Below, piece after piece: positions 51,156 to 61,244 of a DNA stretch of 64,000 bases (its first letter is position 1; each line of letters opens with the position of its first letter). The DNA is from Paenibacillus oceani. GTDB lineage: Bacteria; Bacillota; Bacilli; Paenibacillales; NBRC-103111. The DNA lies in NCBI RefSeq assembly GCF_014705615.1, contig NZ_JACXJA010000007.1, forward strand, positions 186,001-250,000, in the 5' to 3' direction. The translations under genes and the position numbers were made by a program. The notes beneath the pieces were generated by a model. That model was not told the origin of the DNA, did no database searches, and was given only the letters and a program-made list of their open reading frames with translations.

Positions 51156-51274
51156 TCGCAGCCTGCTTGCAATGGGAGTGGCTCCTGCCGGTAACATTCC
51201 TGCGTCCGCGTCCGCTGTGTTCACCTCGAGCCGCAGATTTTTTCTAGCTGCACATATCCGCTACGAAAACATAT

Positions 51275-51316
51275 AAAGCCCCCCGGTAACGCCTGACGGC
51301 ATTTCCGGGGGGCTTT
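51275..51316. terminator. Terminator shared by the MFS gene and the minus-strand operon
   Basis: AAAGCCCCCCGG (51275-51286) and CCGGGGGGCTTT (51305-51316) pair perfectly over 12 bases. Confidence 0.75.
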
Positions 51317-51341
51317 GTTGATGCGTTGTGCGTCTGGCTTG

Positions 51342-51668
51342 TTACTTCGTTACCGAAACGGTAATCGATGCGCTGGAGGTCACTCCGGCATAGTTGACCA
51401 GCTCGGCCCGATACGTATACGTCCCGACCGGCTTGTTGCTTATAAGCGTCGCCGCCGATTGCGCCTGAGGCGTCCGGGCGGTCAACGTCTGCATGTCGAT
51501 CAGCGTTCCGTTCTCGTACAGCCGGTACGACTCTCCGTTCGTTCCCCACCACATATTCATACTGATCGTAAAGTTCCCGTCCTTATCCCAATTATCGTGA
51601 GAGAGAATAGCTTTGGCCGGTGCGGCATCGGTTACGTTAACGGTCAGCACGCCGCTTTTCGTCGTGCC
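51342..51668 (-). pseudogene. C-terminal module cut off by a premature stop
   Basis: This frame continues directly after the TAA at 51669-51671 of the gene above. It encodes GTTKSGVLTVNVTDAAPAKA and AILSHDNWDKDGNFTISMNM, a second copy of the module just before the stop. A single C to T change (CAA to TAA) would explain the break. No good SD restarts translation. Confidence 0.7.
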
Positions 51669-53405
51669 TTAAGCGTTCGTAAGCTCCGCATAGTAACGGT
51701 AGGCCCCGTTAGGTTTATAAGTGACGGACGTAACGGTCGCCTGCGCATGAGGCGAATTGTCGAGAAGCGTCCGGGTGTCGATCACCACGTCGTTCTCATA
51801 CAATTTGTACAAGCTGCCGTTATTGCCCGACCACATGTTCATCATGATGTTGTAGCTGCCGTCCGCCAGCCCGGTGTCGTGTCCATTATCGTGGGATAAA
51901 ACCGGTTTCCCCGGCACTCCGGTGCTTTTCGTTACAATATTCGTCACGGTAGCGGTTTGGCTGCCCCGATTGCCCGCCTCATCGATAAATTCGAACGTAA
52001 AGCTGCCGTTGGTTTGAAACGTATAGCTGGCCGATCCGCCGTTGTTCGTAATCGTAACCGGTTCGCCCGGCGCCAAGGCAGCCGTAACCGGGCCGCTGGT
52101 CGGCGAAGTGCTGCTGTAAGTGACGGAAGCGGCCGGTGCCGTCGTATCGATCCGCAGCGAAGCAGTCTTGACGGCTTCGCCATTGCCCGCCATGTCCGTC
52201 GAACGGTAGCTGATCGTATAGGAGCCATCCTGATCGAGGACGAACGGGCCCGTATAAGCGTTCCAGGCGGCTCCGCTGTTCAGGCTGTACACGGTGTCCA
52301 TTACGCCCGCACCGCGGTCGTAGGCGGACATGGTGACCGTAACCGGGCTGACGTACCATCCGTTCAAGCCGTCCGGCTGCCCCGGCGACAGTTCCACAGT
52401 CGTTACGGGAGCCGTGCAGTCCATCAGCATGTTTTTCAAGTATATCTTCCGCTTGTCGTCCACGTTGTAGCGCAGCTCCATCCAGGTCCGGACGTTCTGG
52501 AACAGCTGATCCGTTTGCACCGCATTCAAGCTAGCCAGTTGGCTCATCGGAGCGCCTTTCGCCGTGCCGTCCTTAATCAGAGGCAGGACGACACGGTTAT
52601 AGAAGGCGATGTCTTGCGTAGCGGGGTTCTGGGACCAATAGGCGGTCAACTCCGCCGATTTGGTTTGGAACGACGCCCAGGCTTTGGCCAGCACATATTT
52701 CTGGATCGCCATCCGCTGCTCCGCCGTCGGAGCCTGAAAGCGCAGCAGGTTGAACTTCCCGGGCTGATGGACGTGCCCTCCCCAAGTCTGGCCGTCGGAT
52801 GGGGACCAGCGGATCAGGTTGAACTGCCAGTCTCCGCCGTCCAGAGGCAGACGGTCGTACACGTTCTCCCAAGGAATAACGACCACCGTTCCCCAGCCGG
52901 TCGGAATTTGTCCCGTATTCACCTTGACGCTGCCTTTCAGCGGACGGTTATCCCGGTACTCGGTCTGCCATTCGTAATATTCGATCGGCCCTCCGTCCGT
53001 CGGCACAATCATCTGATGGTAGGGGAGATCGCCTTCTCCAGGGACTACAAAAAACTCGAACGAGCTCGGCTTCAGGCTTCCGCCCGCATCGTTCTCCCAT
53101 TCGTTCGCCTGGAAAAACATATACAAGCCGTCCTCGCGATATACCATATAAAAGGAAGTTTCGCGCGGGCCGCCCGGCGGAATCGGGGTACCGGGCCAGT
53201 AAACGCCGAACCGCGTCTCCTTATATGCCGGATTGTTGAAATAAGAGCTTTGCGCCCAATCCGTCGGAGATTGGAGCGATTGCTCCGTCCAAGTGACCGG
53301 ATACATCTTCTTCGTCTCGGCCTGCGCACTCGCTGGGCTCATACCTGAAGCGGCCCATACAAGCGCAAGTAGCAGGATGATAACTCGCCCTGATTGTCGG
53401 AACAT
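51669..53405 (-). CDS. Secreted carbohydrate-active-type protein, truncated by in-frame stop
   Basis: A 578-residue exported protein. Signal peptide ends about ASAQA. The N-terminal 240 residues look like a beta-sandwich sugar-binding domain ([20 protein letters not shown], then [15 protein letters not shown]). Ig-like modules ([39 protein letters not shown]) and one ChiA-N-like module ([20 protein letters not shown]) follow. The TAA at 51669 cuts it before a second such module. AAGGAGG precedes the ATG. It follows the gene at 53418 by 12 bases, so both are one operon. Confidence 0.75.
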   Translation of the reverse strand: MFRQSGRVIILLLALVWAASGMSPASAQAETKKMYPVTWTEQSLQSPTDWAQSSYFNNPAYKETRFGVYWPGTPIPPGGPRETSFYMVYREDGLYMFFQANEWENDAGGSLKPSSFEFFVVPGEGDLPYHQMIVPTDGGPIEYYEWQTEYRDNRPLKGSVKVNTGQIPTGWGTVVVIPWENVYDRLPLDGGDWQFNLIRWSPSDGQTWGGHVHQPGKFNLLRFQAPTAEQRMAIQKYVLAKAWASFQTKSAELTAYWSQNPATQDIAFYNRVVLPLIKDGTAKGAPMSQLASLNAVQTDQLFQNVRTWMELRYNVDDKRKIYLKNMLMDCTAPVTTVELSPGQPDGLNGWYVSPVTVTMSAYDRGAGVMDTVYSLNSGAAWNAYTGPFVLDQDGSYTISYRSTDMAGNGEAVKTASLRIDTTAPAASVTYSSTSPTSGPVTAALAPGEPVTITNNGGSASYTFQTNGSFTFEFIDEAGNRGSQTATVTNIVTKSTGVPGKPVLSHDNGHDTGLADGSYNIMMNMWSGNNGSLYKLYENDVVIDTRTLLDNSPHAQATVTSVTYKPNGAYRYYAELTNA

Positions 53406-53417
53406 CGTACCGCCTCC

Positions 53418-55523
53418 TTAGTGGGTAGTTTCCAAATCAAGCAACAGCCCGATATGCCGGATCATCTCCAGCCGGAGCAGATCCTGATTCGTCGAACGTT
53501 CGTCGACTTCTTCGAGCCAGAACAAGGCGTTGTTCGCGGCGGCAACCCGATCGGCCTGACCCGACGCAATCGCTGCGGCGGCAGCCTGCTTCAGCTTGGT
53601 CGCATAGCGGATATCGTCGATCCCTTCGCGGAATCCTTCCCAGGCGATCGTGTCGATCAATTTCGTTCTTGTCGGATAGACGAGGTTGAAGTTACGGAAT
53701 TCGTCCTGGATCGAGTTGTCGTTCCAGATGTTCGGAGGGCCTTCATAGAAAATATAATTGTATGTAGCGTCATAGTTGGCTTTGTACGTCCACATCCCGT
53801 GACGCTGGCGCATCAGGTCGGGATTTTCCGGTCCGGTATGCGGATACGCGTAATTCGTGATCATTTTGTCGCTGCCGAAGGAGTGCCACATATCCGCCTT
53901 TTCGCGGGTCGGCTCTCCGACGATGTTCAAGAAGTTTTCTTTCACATCCAGCTCGAAGTGGCGTTCGGTGCCGGTAGAGAACACTTTGACTCCCTTGTCG
54001 TGCATGTACTGCCACATCTCCTGCTGGAACTGCAGCATCGTCCAGGAAGGCTCATCCCAGCCGTCAAAATACAGGTTCGTGTGGCCGACGAAGTTGGAGA
54101 CGTAATCGTACGCCTCGTCGAGCGCGGCCTTTTGCGCGTTAACGCCGTTTCGCCATGCGTAGTAGAGGGTGTCCATCGCCTGCTTGTTCGCTTCGGTCGG
54201 GTTCGCTTCATAAGTCGCCTTGGCAGCCAAATAACCTGTGTATTTATTGAATATATCGTAGGGAGGAAACGTCTGCTTCACGCCGAACAACGGGTTCAGA
54301 CTGAGGCCGGCCTGCTGCATAAGCTCCAGCTGCTTCGTGAAGGTCGCCCGGTCGGCAACCGAATATAGCGGTCCGGGGATATGAAGCGCGTTATGATCGG
54401 CGAGATTCTGGTAATCGTTTAACAGCTTGGTCTCAACGAGAGCGAGATCCCCTTTGGCTTGAACCAAATGTTCCTTCACTCGGCTTTGGTGGTAAAGCAT
54501 GACGTAAAAGTCTTTGTTCACATCGTAATACGTTTTCGGCTGAGGAAGCTCATAAGGAAGGACGCGGACATGTAAGGCGAGGCTGCCTGCCGGGACGCCG
54601 TCCGCTACGATGTCGATCGAGCCGGTATAAAAGCCGGCGGCGGCTTGGCCGGGAACTTTCAAGGTGAGCCACATCTGCTTCGATTCCCCCTGCTTCAGTT
54701 CGATTGGCAGAAGAGTCAGGCTGTCCTCGACCGGTTCCTCGTATGTGTTGAATTTGGTCGCCGGGATGTTGGAGATGTCTTTATACTGGGAGCCGGTCGG
54801 GTAGTCGACACGCAAGGAGTTGCCTTTGCGGTTATGGTCGACGAGAATGAGGTTTTCATCGTGCAGCAGCAGCTCGGGAACCAGCACTTGCTTGGAGGAG
54901 TCGCTAAAGTAGCTTTGCCAGGCCGTTCCGCCCTGATACCAGGTTTTGACGACCCGCAGGTCGATAGCGCCGGCCGGAATCGTGCCGCCTTCCCCTGTCA
55001 AATCGCTGACGGCAAAGGTGACGGAGCTTACGTCGGAGAGCGGGGCGAGGACGAAGGAAGCTGCTTCGAATTCCCCTTTCGCCGAGATGACCGACAACTG
55101 ATCGGATAAGACGCCGTCTTGCGGAAGCGTATCCGGCAGCCGCTTTTCCGGGCTGATCGGGGGAGCCTCGTAGACGATAAAAGGCGAGTGCGTCCAAGGG
55201 GCGTAGCTGCCGAGAAGGTTGACGTCCGAAGCGAGCTTAATGGCGTAGCCCAGCGCTTTGTGCGTTTTCAGGCCGACCTCGGGCGTAATGTCGGCTGAGC
55301 CCAGCACTGTATTCGCTTGATTGCGAACGCTTTCAAGAAATTGCTTCAACGGAAGCCGGTCGGTAATGCCGAGGAGCGCATTCAGTTCACTGACTTGGGC
55401 GGCCAGCCTTTCTCTCGACCAGGAGTCGCCTGGAGCGGGGGAAGCAGAATTCGCCATAGCCGGCGAGACAACGAGAAGCAAGGTGCAGAGCATAGTGACG
55501 ACAAGCATCAGACGCTTGAACAA
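53418..55523 (-). CDS. Secreted glycoside-hydrolase-like protein (DUF4091/GH123-type C-terminus)
   Basis: A protein of about 701 residues with a signal peptide (MLVVTMLCTLLLVVSPAMA) and a helical start. A beta domain (SVISAKGEFEAASFVLAPLS) is followed by a TIM-barrel-like region (NLYFDGWDEPSWTMLQFQQE, with the acidic D-E pair) and the DUF4091 end EGFREGIDDIRYATKL. This layout is seen in GH123-type and related enzymes. TTG 55523 (or 55526) is chosen since GAGGGAG lies eight (or five) bases upstream; the frame also has an ATG at 55547 without SD. Confidence 0.72.
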   Translation of the reverse strand: MFKRLMLVVTMLCTLLLVVSPAMANSASPAPGDSWSRERLAAQVSELNALLGITDRLPLKQFLESVRNQANTVLGSADITPEVGLKTHKALGYAIKLASDVNLLGSYAPWTHSPFIVYEAPPISPEKRLPDTLPQDGVLSDQLSVISAKGEFEAASFVLAPLSDVSSVTFAVSDLTGEGGTIPAGAIDLRVVKTWYQGGTAWQSYFSDSSKQVLVPELLLHDENLILVDHNRKGNSLRVDYPTGSQYKDISNIPATKFNTYEEPVEDSLTLLPIELKQGESKQMWLTLKVPGQAAAGFYTGSIDIVADGVPAGSLALHVRVLPYELPQPKTYYDVNKDFYVMLYHQSRVKEHLVQAKGDLALVETKLLNDYQNLADHNALHIPGPLYSVADRATFTKQLELMQQAGLSLNPLFGVKQTFPPYDIFNKYTGYLAAKATYEANPTEANKQAMDTLYYAWRNGVNAQKAALDEAYDYVSNFVGHTNLYFDGWDEPSWTMLQFQQEMWQYMHDKGVKVFSTGTERHFELDVKENFLNIVGEPTREKADMWHSFGSDKMITNYAYPHTGPENPDLMRQRHGMWTYKANYDATYNYIFYEGPPNIWNDNSIQDEFRNFNLVYPTRTKLIDTIAWEGFREGIDDIRYATKLKQAAAAAIASGQADRVAAANNALFWLEEVDERSTNQDLLRLEMIRHIGLLLDLETTH

Positions 55524-55749
55524 CAAGATCACTCCCTCGTATTCCATTGTGACGGTTGCAGTCTGCGCACACTGCAGCCTTATATTTCACTCCACTGCGG
55601 CTTGACTCGGGCGGCCAACCCCGATACAGCTGCCGCACTGCAGGAAATAACGAACTCTCCATATCTGCTTCACCCTGCTGTAGCTGTAACCATCGGCGTT
55701 CTCGTGTATCCATTCTCCTCCTGTCCTCTTAGAAAACGGTTCGATTCAT

Positions 55750-55777
55750 ATTATACATTATAATTTATGTATGTAAA
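55750..55777 (-). promoter_or_regulatory. Sigma-A promoter of the secreted-hydrolase operon
   Basis: Minus strand: TTTACA (55772-55777), 16 bases, TATAAT (55750-55755). The rest of the gap 55524-55970 is AT-rich on the right side and shows no gene. Confidence 0.6.
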
Positions 55778-55970
55778 TGTTTTTCTCATTTGCGCATTTT
55801 GCATCGAAATCATGCGGGTTCAGGATAAAATAAGCAGATAAAATCTTTGTTTTTTTTCATTATGCAATTTATTTATATTTATAAAAGTGGTAATATGCAG
55901 TTAACTGGAACAGGAACGGACCTGGAGAAAGACGGATTCGGCATGAAGTATTCCCGTGGAGGATGGACGA

Positions 55971-56993
55971 ATGCGGAACAGAATTAGCTGGTGGAGAGCG
56001 GGCTTGACCGGACTGGGGTGCCTGACGCTGGCTTTGTCCGGATGCACATTGTGGCCGAAGGAAGAATCGGTGCTGAAGCCGCCGCTCGTATTGCCGCAGA
56101 AGGAAATCTACAATTTGCACGAAGTGAAGCGGGGGACTGTGACCCGGCAGGTGAAAGGGATGGGCTTGTTCCAATCGTCCGACGTCGTCAGCCAGCACTT
56201 TTATTCTACGGGCAAAGTAACGGCCGTTCCGGCAAAACCCGGAGACCGGGTCCGGCAGGGAGACCCTCTGATCGAGCTGGAGATCGGGCTTGGCGATATC
56301 GCCGTCAAGGAACGGGTCCGGGACTTGGCGAAGGCGAAGCGCAATCTGAATCTGGCCAAGGAAATCCGGGACGAGGAGCTGATTCCGATCCGAATATTGG
56401 AGGTGGATATCGCCGAGCGATTATGGAACGATGCCCAGTCGCAACTGGACGGCAAAACGATGCGGGCGCAAATCGACGGCATTATCGTCGCTATGGAAGA
56501 GGTGAAGATCGGAGATACGGTTGAACCGGCTAAACCTTATGTAACGATAGCCGATCCGCAAAGGATCGAGCTGACCTACACATCGTCCGGCTCCGATAAT
56601 GTGCAGGAGGTCCGGGCCGGGATGCGGGCCGACATCGTGTACCGGGACCGGCAGCTGCAAGGGACGGTGGTCCAAAGTCCGGCAAACGCACCGTCTATCG
56701 GTCAGAAATCGCAAAACGCCGGTTATGCGAACACGATATATGTGCGGCTGGACGATGCCGGCATCCGCCCGGAGCTGAACGACAGCGCGGAAATTCAAAT
56801 CATGCTCCAAAAGAAGGAGAACGTCATCGTCATTCCGAGGTTCGCACTAACCTCTGTTCTGGGGCGTACTTACGTCAAAGTGCTGGAAGGAGAACGGATT
56901 CGGGAGGCCGATGTAGAGACCGGGCTCGAGTCGGCTACAGAAGTCGAGATCGTCAAAGGGCTGGAAGAAGGGCAGCAGATCATGATCCAGTAA
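55971..56993 (+). CDS. HlyD/MacA-type adaptor lipoprotein (cassette B, first adaptor)
   Basis: A 340-residue lipoprotein with lipobox LSGC (Cys25). Split biotinyl-lipoyl motif (KPGDRVRQGDPLIELEIGLG and MRAQIDGIIVAMEEVKIGDT), a short helical hairpin (VRDLAKAKRNLNLAKEIRDE) and the usual VIVIPRFALTSVLGRTYVKV end. It resembles the adaptor at 13338. GGAGG lies eight bases before ATG 55971; a GTG at 55956 is upstream in frame. First gene of an operon with the permease and a second adaptor. Confidence 0.87.
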   Translation: MRNRISWWRAGLTGLGCLTLALSGCTLWPKEESVLKPPLVLPQKEIYNLHEVKRGTVTRQVKGMGLFQSSDVVSQHFYSTGKVTAVPAKPGDRVRQGDPLIELEIGLGDIAVKERVRDLAKAKRNLNLAKEIRDEELIPIRILEVDIAERLWNDAQSQLDGKTMRAQIDGIIVAMEEVKIGDTVEPAKPYVTIADPQRIELTYTSSGSDNVQEVRAGMRADIVYRDRQLQGTVVQSPANAPSIGQKSQNAGYANTIYVRLDDAGIRPELNDSAEIQIMLQKKENVIVIPRFALTSVLGRTYVKVLEGERIREADVETGLESATEVEIVKGLEEGQQIMIQ

Positions 56994-57030
56994 CGGCCGG
57001 GCTCCGCACTCCACTAAGTCGGGAGGTATC

Positions 57031-59955
57031 GTGTTGGCACTGCTTCTCATGATGGTGCGCAAGCTGGCGAATAACGGATGGCTGGCGGTTTGTCTTCTCG
57101 GCGGGCTTGTTATGTCCGTGGCGCTCGTAAGCAGCATCCCGATCTATACCGATGCGGTATTGCAGCGGATGCTCATTAAGGATCTGGAGCAATTCCAGAT
57201 TACGTCCGGCCGTTATCCCGGAATTCATTATGCGAAGGCGGTTATGGGAGGCACTTCCTATTGGGATACCGGGGACTACAAGCCGGAGGACCGGCCGCAG
57301 GCGGTACGGACGCTGGACGACTTCATGCGCAAGGAAGCGGCTCCCGGATTCGGACTGCCGGTAAGCGAGCTGGTGCGCGAGAGAAGGACGACCTATTATT
57401 CGGTGATCCCGGCGGAACAGACCCGGATCGAATCGGGGACGAACCGGCAAATCGAGCTGGCGGCAAGGTCCGGCTTGTCCGAGCATGTTCGTCTGGCAGA
57501 CGGCAGATTACCGGCCGATCGGCCTGTGGACGGGATCTACGAGGCGCTTGTGACCGAGCAGTCGCTGAAGGCGTTAAATATGGTGCTTGGCAACGTATTC
57601 GTTATAAACGACGAGGAAGCGAAGACGAACATCCGGATCACACCCGTCGGCGTCGTCGCCAAGAAGGATCATGCCGATCCTTACTGGTACAACCAGTTTG
57701 AAGACTACGCCAAAACGTTTTTTATCGACTTCGAGCTGTATGAACGCGACTTTACGACAGGGGATGTGCTGCCGACGGCAAGCGCCGGCTGGCTGTTCCT
57801 GCTTGATTACTCCCGGATGGGCCTTGATTCCATGCACCGGTTCGTTGAGACGAGCGAACGAATCGACACTTATTTATCAGACCGGTTCCGTACCTACCTT
57901 GCCGAAGTCCCTGCCATGCCGACCTTGCAGACGTACTTCCAACGGGAAGCCGACTTAAGGAAGATGCTCTGGTCGCTGTACGTGCCGATTATGATCATGC
58001 TCGCTTATTACCTGTATATGGTGTCCAGCCTGATTACGGAGCGCCAACAAACGGAAATTGCGGTGCTGCGCAGCCGCGGAGCCAGCCGGCTTCAAGTCGC
58101 GGTCGGCTATATGATCGAAGGGCTGTTGCTGGGGGCTGTTGCGCTGGCGGTCGGACCGCCGCTCGGCTTGCTGCTCGTCCGCTTGCTCGGCGCTTCGAAC
58201 GGGTTTCTCGAATTCGTCAACCGTTCGGCTCTGCTGGTCCGGTTGAGCGGCGAGTCGTACCGGTATGCGCTGTATGCGGTCGCAGCCTCCGTCCTGATGA
58301 CGCTTTTTCCCGCGCTTGCCGCAGCCCGCCTGTCGATCGTCAGCCATACCCGGCAGTTGGCCCGCCGCGGGAGCCGTTCGCTATGGCACCGATTCTACAT
58401 AGACTTCGTGCTGGTCGCGGCCGCGGTATTCGGCCTTCGCCGGTTCGACAGGCAGCGCAGCGACTGGATGCGAATGGGAGCGGACGGCTCCGAAATGACC
58501 GTCGATCCGCTGCTGTTCTTTTTTCCCGCGATGTTTATCCTGGGTGCAGGACTGCTTATGCTGCGCTTTTATCCTTGGCTGATCCGACTCCTCTATTGGA
58601 CCGGCAGGAAAAGATGGCCCCCGGCGCTTTATGCGACGCTGATCCAAGTCGGAAGAGCCGGAGCGCCGTATTTGTATGTGATGATGTTTCTGATCATGAC
58701 GATCGCAATAGGCCTGTACAGCGCAAGCGCGGCAAGGACTTTGAACGATAACGCGGAGCACAAGATCCGTTACAATAACGGCGCGGACCTTGTGCTGAAG
58801 CAAGCCTGGATCAGCGACGCCCCGCTTTCGGGCTCCGCAGGTCCAACCGGCCGTTTACCGGGCAGCCCCGGAGAGCAGGCGAGCGCCGGCGCTATCGGGG
58901 GGGATACGCGTTCGGCGAAGCGGACTCACTACGTGGAGCCGCCGTTCCAGCTGTTCCGGGAGCTTCCGGGCGTACAGTCCGCGGCCAAAGTGTTCGTGAA
59001 GGAGGAAGCGAGGTATGCGGCCGGCAAGGAGGGCGGACCGATCCGGCTAATGGGCATTAACACCGCTGAATTCGGACGTACGGCATGGCTGAGGAACGGC
59101 TTGCTGGAGCATCATCTGAACGACTATTTGAATCTGATCGCGACCGATCCGTCAGCGGTATTGATTTCCCGAACGATGGCCGATCAGGGGATCAAGTCCG
59201 GAGACGTGATTTATATCGATTGGAGCGGCGTTCCTGCGAAGCCTTTTACCGTTTACGGCGTAGTCGATTACTGGCCGGCCATGAATCCGAATCCGTCCGG
59301 GCGTGTCCGGGGCGGCGTGCTCCCGGAAATCCCCCGCTTCGTGATCGGTCATCTCGAGTATATCCAGCTGGCGCTGGCACCCGAGCCGTATGAAGTGTGG
59401 ATCAGATTAAAGGATGGGGAAAGCAGGCAGCCCCTGTACGATGCGCTCGCGGCGGACGGCATGAGCCTGATCTCGGTGGCGGATACGCGGGAGGAGGTCG
59501 TCGCAGCCAAAAACGATCCTTTTCAGCTGGCCGTAAACGGGGTGATGACGCTCGGCTTTCTCATCGCCTTGATCATCAGCTTTGCCGGTTTTCTGCTGCA
59601 CGGGGTACTGTCGCTCTCCGGACGGCTCGTGCAGTTCGGGATCTTGCGGGCCATGGGCATATCGTTCCCGCAGCTGCTAGGGATGCTGGCTGCCGAGCAG
59701 CTGCTGACGACCGCCGCCGCCGCGGTTATGGGCGGGCTTGTCGGTTGGGTAACGTGCGCTTGGTTCGTCACGCTGTTCGAGATCTCCTTCAGCCCTGCGG
59801 CGCAAGTACCGCCATTCCGGGTAACGTTCGATTCCGGCGATTCGCTGAAGCTGTATGTGATCGTGACCGGTATGATCACGGCGGGGCTGGTTGTTCTCGG
59901 CTGGCTGCTGTCCCGTATCCGAATTCACCAAGCGGTCAAGTTAGGAGAGGATTAG
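57031..59955 (+). CDS. FtsX/MacB-type ABC permease (cassette B)
   Basis: A 974-residue membrane protein collinear with the permease at 14420: N-terminal helix, external domain (with DPYWYNQFEDYAKTFFIDFE, compare DPYWYQGFEGLLNSLIV in cassette A), FtsX helices (QQTEIAVLRSRGASRLQVAV), central helices, second external domain, C-terminal FtsX unit (LVQFGILRAMGISFPQLLGM). The loop corresponding to the Gly-Gln repeat of cassette A is here a Gly/Pro/Ser stretch. The start is GTG 57031 with GGGAGG; TTG 57034 is an alternative. Confidence 0.87.
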   Translation: MLALLLMMVRKLANNGWLAVCLLGGLVMSVALVSSIPIYTDAVLQRMLIKDLEQFQITSGRYPGIHYAKAVMGGTSYWDTGDYKPEDRPQAVRTLDDFMRKEAAPGFGLPVSELVRERRTTYYSVIPAEQTRIESGTNRQIELAARSGLSEHVRLADGRLPADRPVDGIYEALVTEQSLKALNMVLGNVFVINDEEAKTNIRITPVGVVAKKDHADPYWYNQFEDYAKTFFIDFELYERDFTTGDVLPTASAGWLFLLDYSRMGLDSMHRFVETSERIDTYLSDRFRTYLAEVPAMPTLQTYFQREADLRKMLWSLYVPIMIMLAYYLYMVSSLITERQQTEIAVLRSRGASRLQVAVGYMIEGLLLGAVALAVGPPLGLLLVRLLGASNGFLEFVNRSALLVRLSGESYRYALYAVAASVLMTLFPALAAARLSIVSHTRQLARRGSRSLWHRFYIDFVLVAAAVFGLRRFDRQRSDWMRMGADGSEMTVDPLLFFFPAMFILGAGLLMLRFYPWLIRLLYWTGRKRWPPALYATLIQVGRAGAPYLYVMMFLIMTIAIGLYSASAARTLNDNAEHKIRYNNGADLVLKQAWISDAPLSGSAGPTGRLPGSPGEQASAGAIGGDTRSAKRTHYVEPPFQLFRELPGVQSAAKVFVKEEARYAAGKEGGPIRLMGINTAEFGRTAWLRNGLLEHHLNDYLNLIATDPSAVLISRTMADQGIKSGDVIYIDWSGVPAKPFTVYGVVDYWPAMNPNPSGRVRGGVLPEIPRFVIGHLEYIQLALAPEPYEVWIRLKDGESRQPLYDALAADGMSLISVADTREEVVAAKNDPFQLAVNGVMTLGFLIALIISFAGFLLHGVLSLSGRLVQFGILRAMGISFPQLLGMLAAEQLLTTAAAAVMGGLVGWVTCAWFVTLFEISFSPAAQVPPFRVTFDSGDSLKLYVIVTGMITAGLVVLGWLLSRIRIHQAVKLGED

Positions 59956-59958
59956 GCG

Positions 59959-61026
59959 GTGATGATCTTGGGGCATGGACAAAGGACGGACCGATCCGCT
60001 GCGAGAGGAGGACGGCGCTTCACGGTCACCCTGACCGCCGTACTTCTGGCGGCAGCGCTCCTGGCGGGATGTTCGCTACTCCCGAAACGAAGCGAGTCCG
60101 GTCCCGGGCTGATCGAGAATGTCCGGGTAAAAGCCGACGTCTGGGCAGTGAAAAAGGGGACGCTGACCGTCGAATTAACTGGAGCCGCTATAGTCGTCCC
60201 GGCCCGGGAAGAGTTTTATTCTTTTCAGGTTAACGGCACGGTTGGGGAGGTACGGGTCAAGCGGGGGGACCGGGTCGGCCGGGGAGACGTGTTACTGCGG
60301 CTGCAAACCGCGGATTTCGCTTTATCGCACGCCCGGCAAAAGCTTGCCGTCGAGAACATGAAGCTGGTGCTTCGCCAATCGCTGAAGTCCGGTCATCCCG
60401 ACGATATAATGATCGACCGGATGAACCTCGAGATCGAGCAGTTGAAGCTGTCCCGGCTGCTGGACAATCAAAGCAAAAGCGAGCTCGTCTCGGCAGCAGA
60501 CGGAATCGTGACGTTTCTGGACGATATCGTAGCCGGGAGTAAGGCCGAGACGTACCGGAACGTGGTCGGCGTCGCTCCATCCGGTGCGTTGCGGCTTCAA
60601 TATACGGGAGACCTGTCCGCTTACGTAGGCGGGATCAGGCCGGGGATGCCTGTCGCCATACAGGTGGAAGGGGCGACGGTGAACGCCCGGGTAGCGGGGG
60701 CGCCTTTGACGATTTCTCAAGATAACGGTCATCAGCAGCAAGCCGAAACTAACGAGGATACCCTTTTTTTCGAATTCGCAGGCCCGCTCCCGGACGGACT
60801 GACGCTTGGGGCCAGCCTGAATTTCAAGCTGGAGCTGGCCAGCAAGCCGGATGTGCTGACGATCCCGCGCCGGGCGCTTCGGTATGAGAACGGCGCGGTT
60901 TACGTACAGATTGCAGACGCGGATGCACGCCGGGCTGCGGAGGTGCAGACAGGGCTCGTCACCCGTACGGAAGCGGAGATCGTAAGCGGGTTGACGGAGG
61001 GACAGCTCGTTGTGATCAGTCCGTAG
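59959..61026 (+). CDS. HlyD/MacA-type adaptor lipoprotein (cassette B, second adaptor)
   Basis: A 355-residue lipoprotein with lipobox LAGC (Cys38). Biotinyl-lipoyl halves (VKRGDRVGRGDVLLRLQTAD and LVSAADGIVTFLDDIVAGSK), a shorter hairpin, beta domain and VLTIPRRALRYENGAVYVQI end. It starts four bases after the permease, with AGGAGAGG upstream; GTG 59959 fits best. A cassette with two adaptors and one permease is unusual. No ATPase gene follows, so a partner must come from elsewhere, perhaps cassette A. Confidence 0.85.
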   Translation: MMILGHGQRTDRSAARGGRRFTVTLTAVLLAAALLAGCSLLPKRSESGPGLIENVRVKADVWAVKKGTLTVELTGAAIVVPAREEFYSFQVNGTVGEVRVKRGDRVGRGDVLLRLQTADFALSHARQKLAVENMKLVLRQSLKSGHPDDIMIDRMNLEIEQLKLSRLLDNQSKSELVSAADGIVTFLDDIVAGSKAETYRNVVGVAPSGALRLQYTGDLSAYVGGIRPGMPVAIQVEGATVNARVAGAPLTISQDNGHQQQAETNEDTLFFEFAGPLPDGLTLGASLNFKLELASKPDVLTIPRRALRYENGAVYVQIADADARRAAEVQTGLVTRTEAEIVSGLTEGQLVVISP

Positions 61027-61151
61027 CCGACAGGCGAGTGGGATTGGATATTTCATACCTGTGAAAAATGTCGGATTTTCGCTGGATATTTCATTTGAGA
61101 TTTTTATATTTATCACAAATAAGAAAATAGTACACATCTATGAAAAATTTG

Positions 61152-61180
61152 TTGACTATCCGGATTTGCGGATATAAAAT
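61152..61180 (+). promoter_or_regulatory. Sigma-A promoter of the 61245 gene
   Basis: TTGACT (61152-61157), 17 bases, TAAAAT (61175-61180). Confidence 0.6.
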
Positions 61181-61244
61181 TTTGTTAGCGTTTCCTATTC
61201 GTCGGATCGTGCGGAACAGTTCAAGGATAAGGGAGAGGACGGCC

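Noticed and set aside
51957-53348. 463-codon + frame opposite the secreted protein
   Set aside because: Antisense shadow, Arg-rich as expected from the complementary strand of a GC-rich gene.
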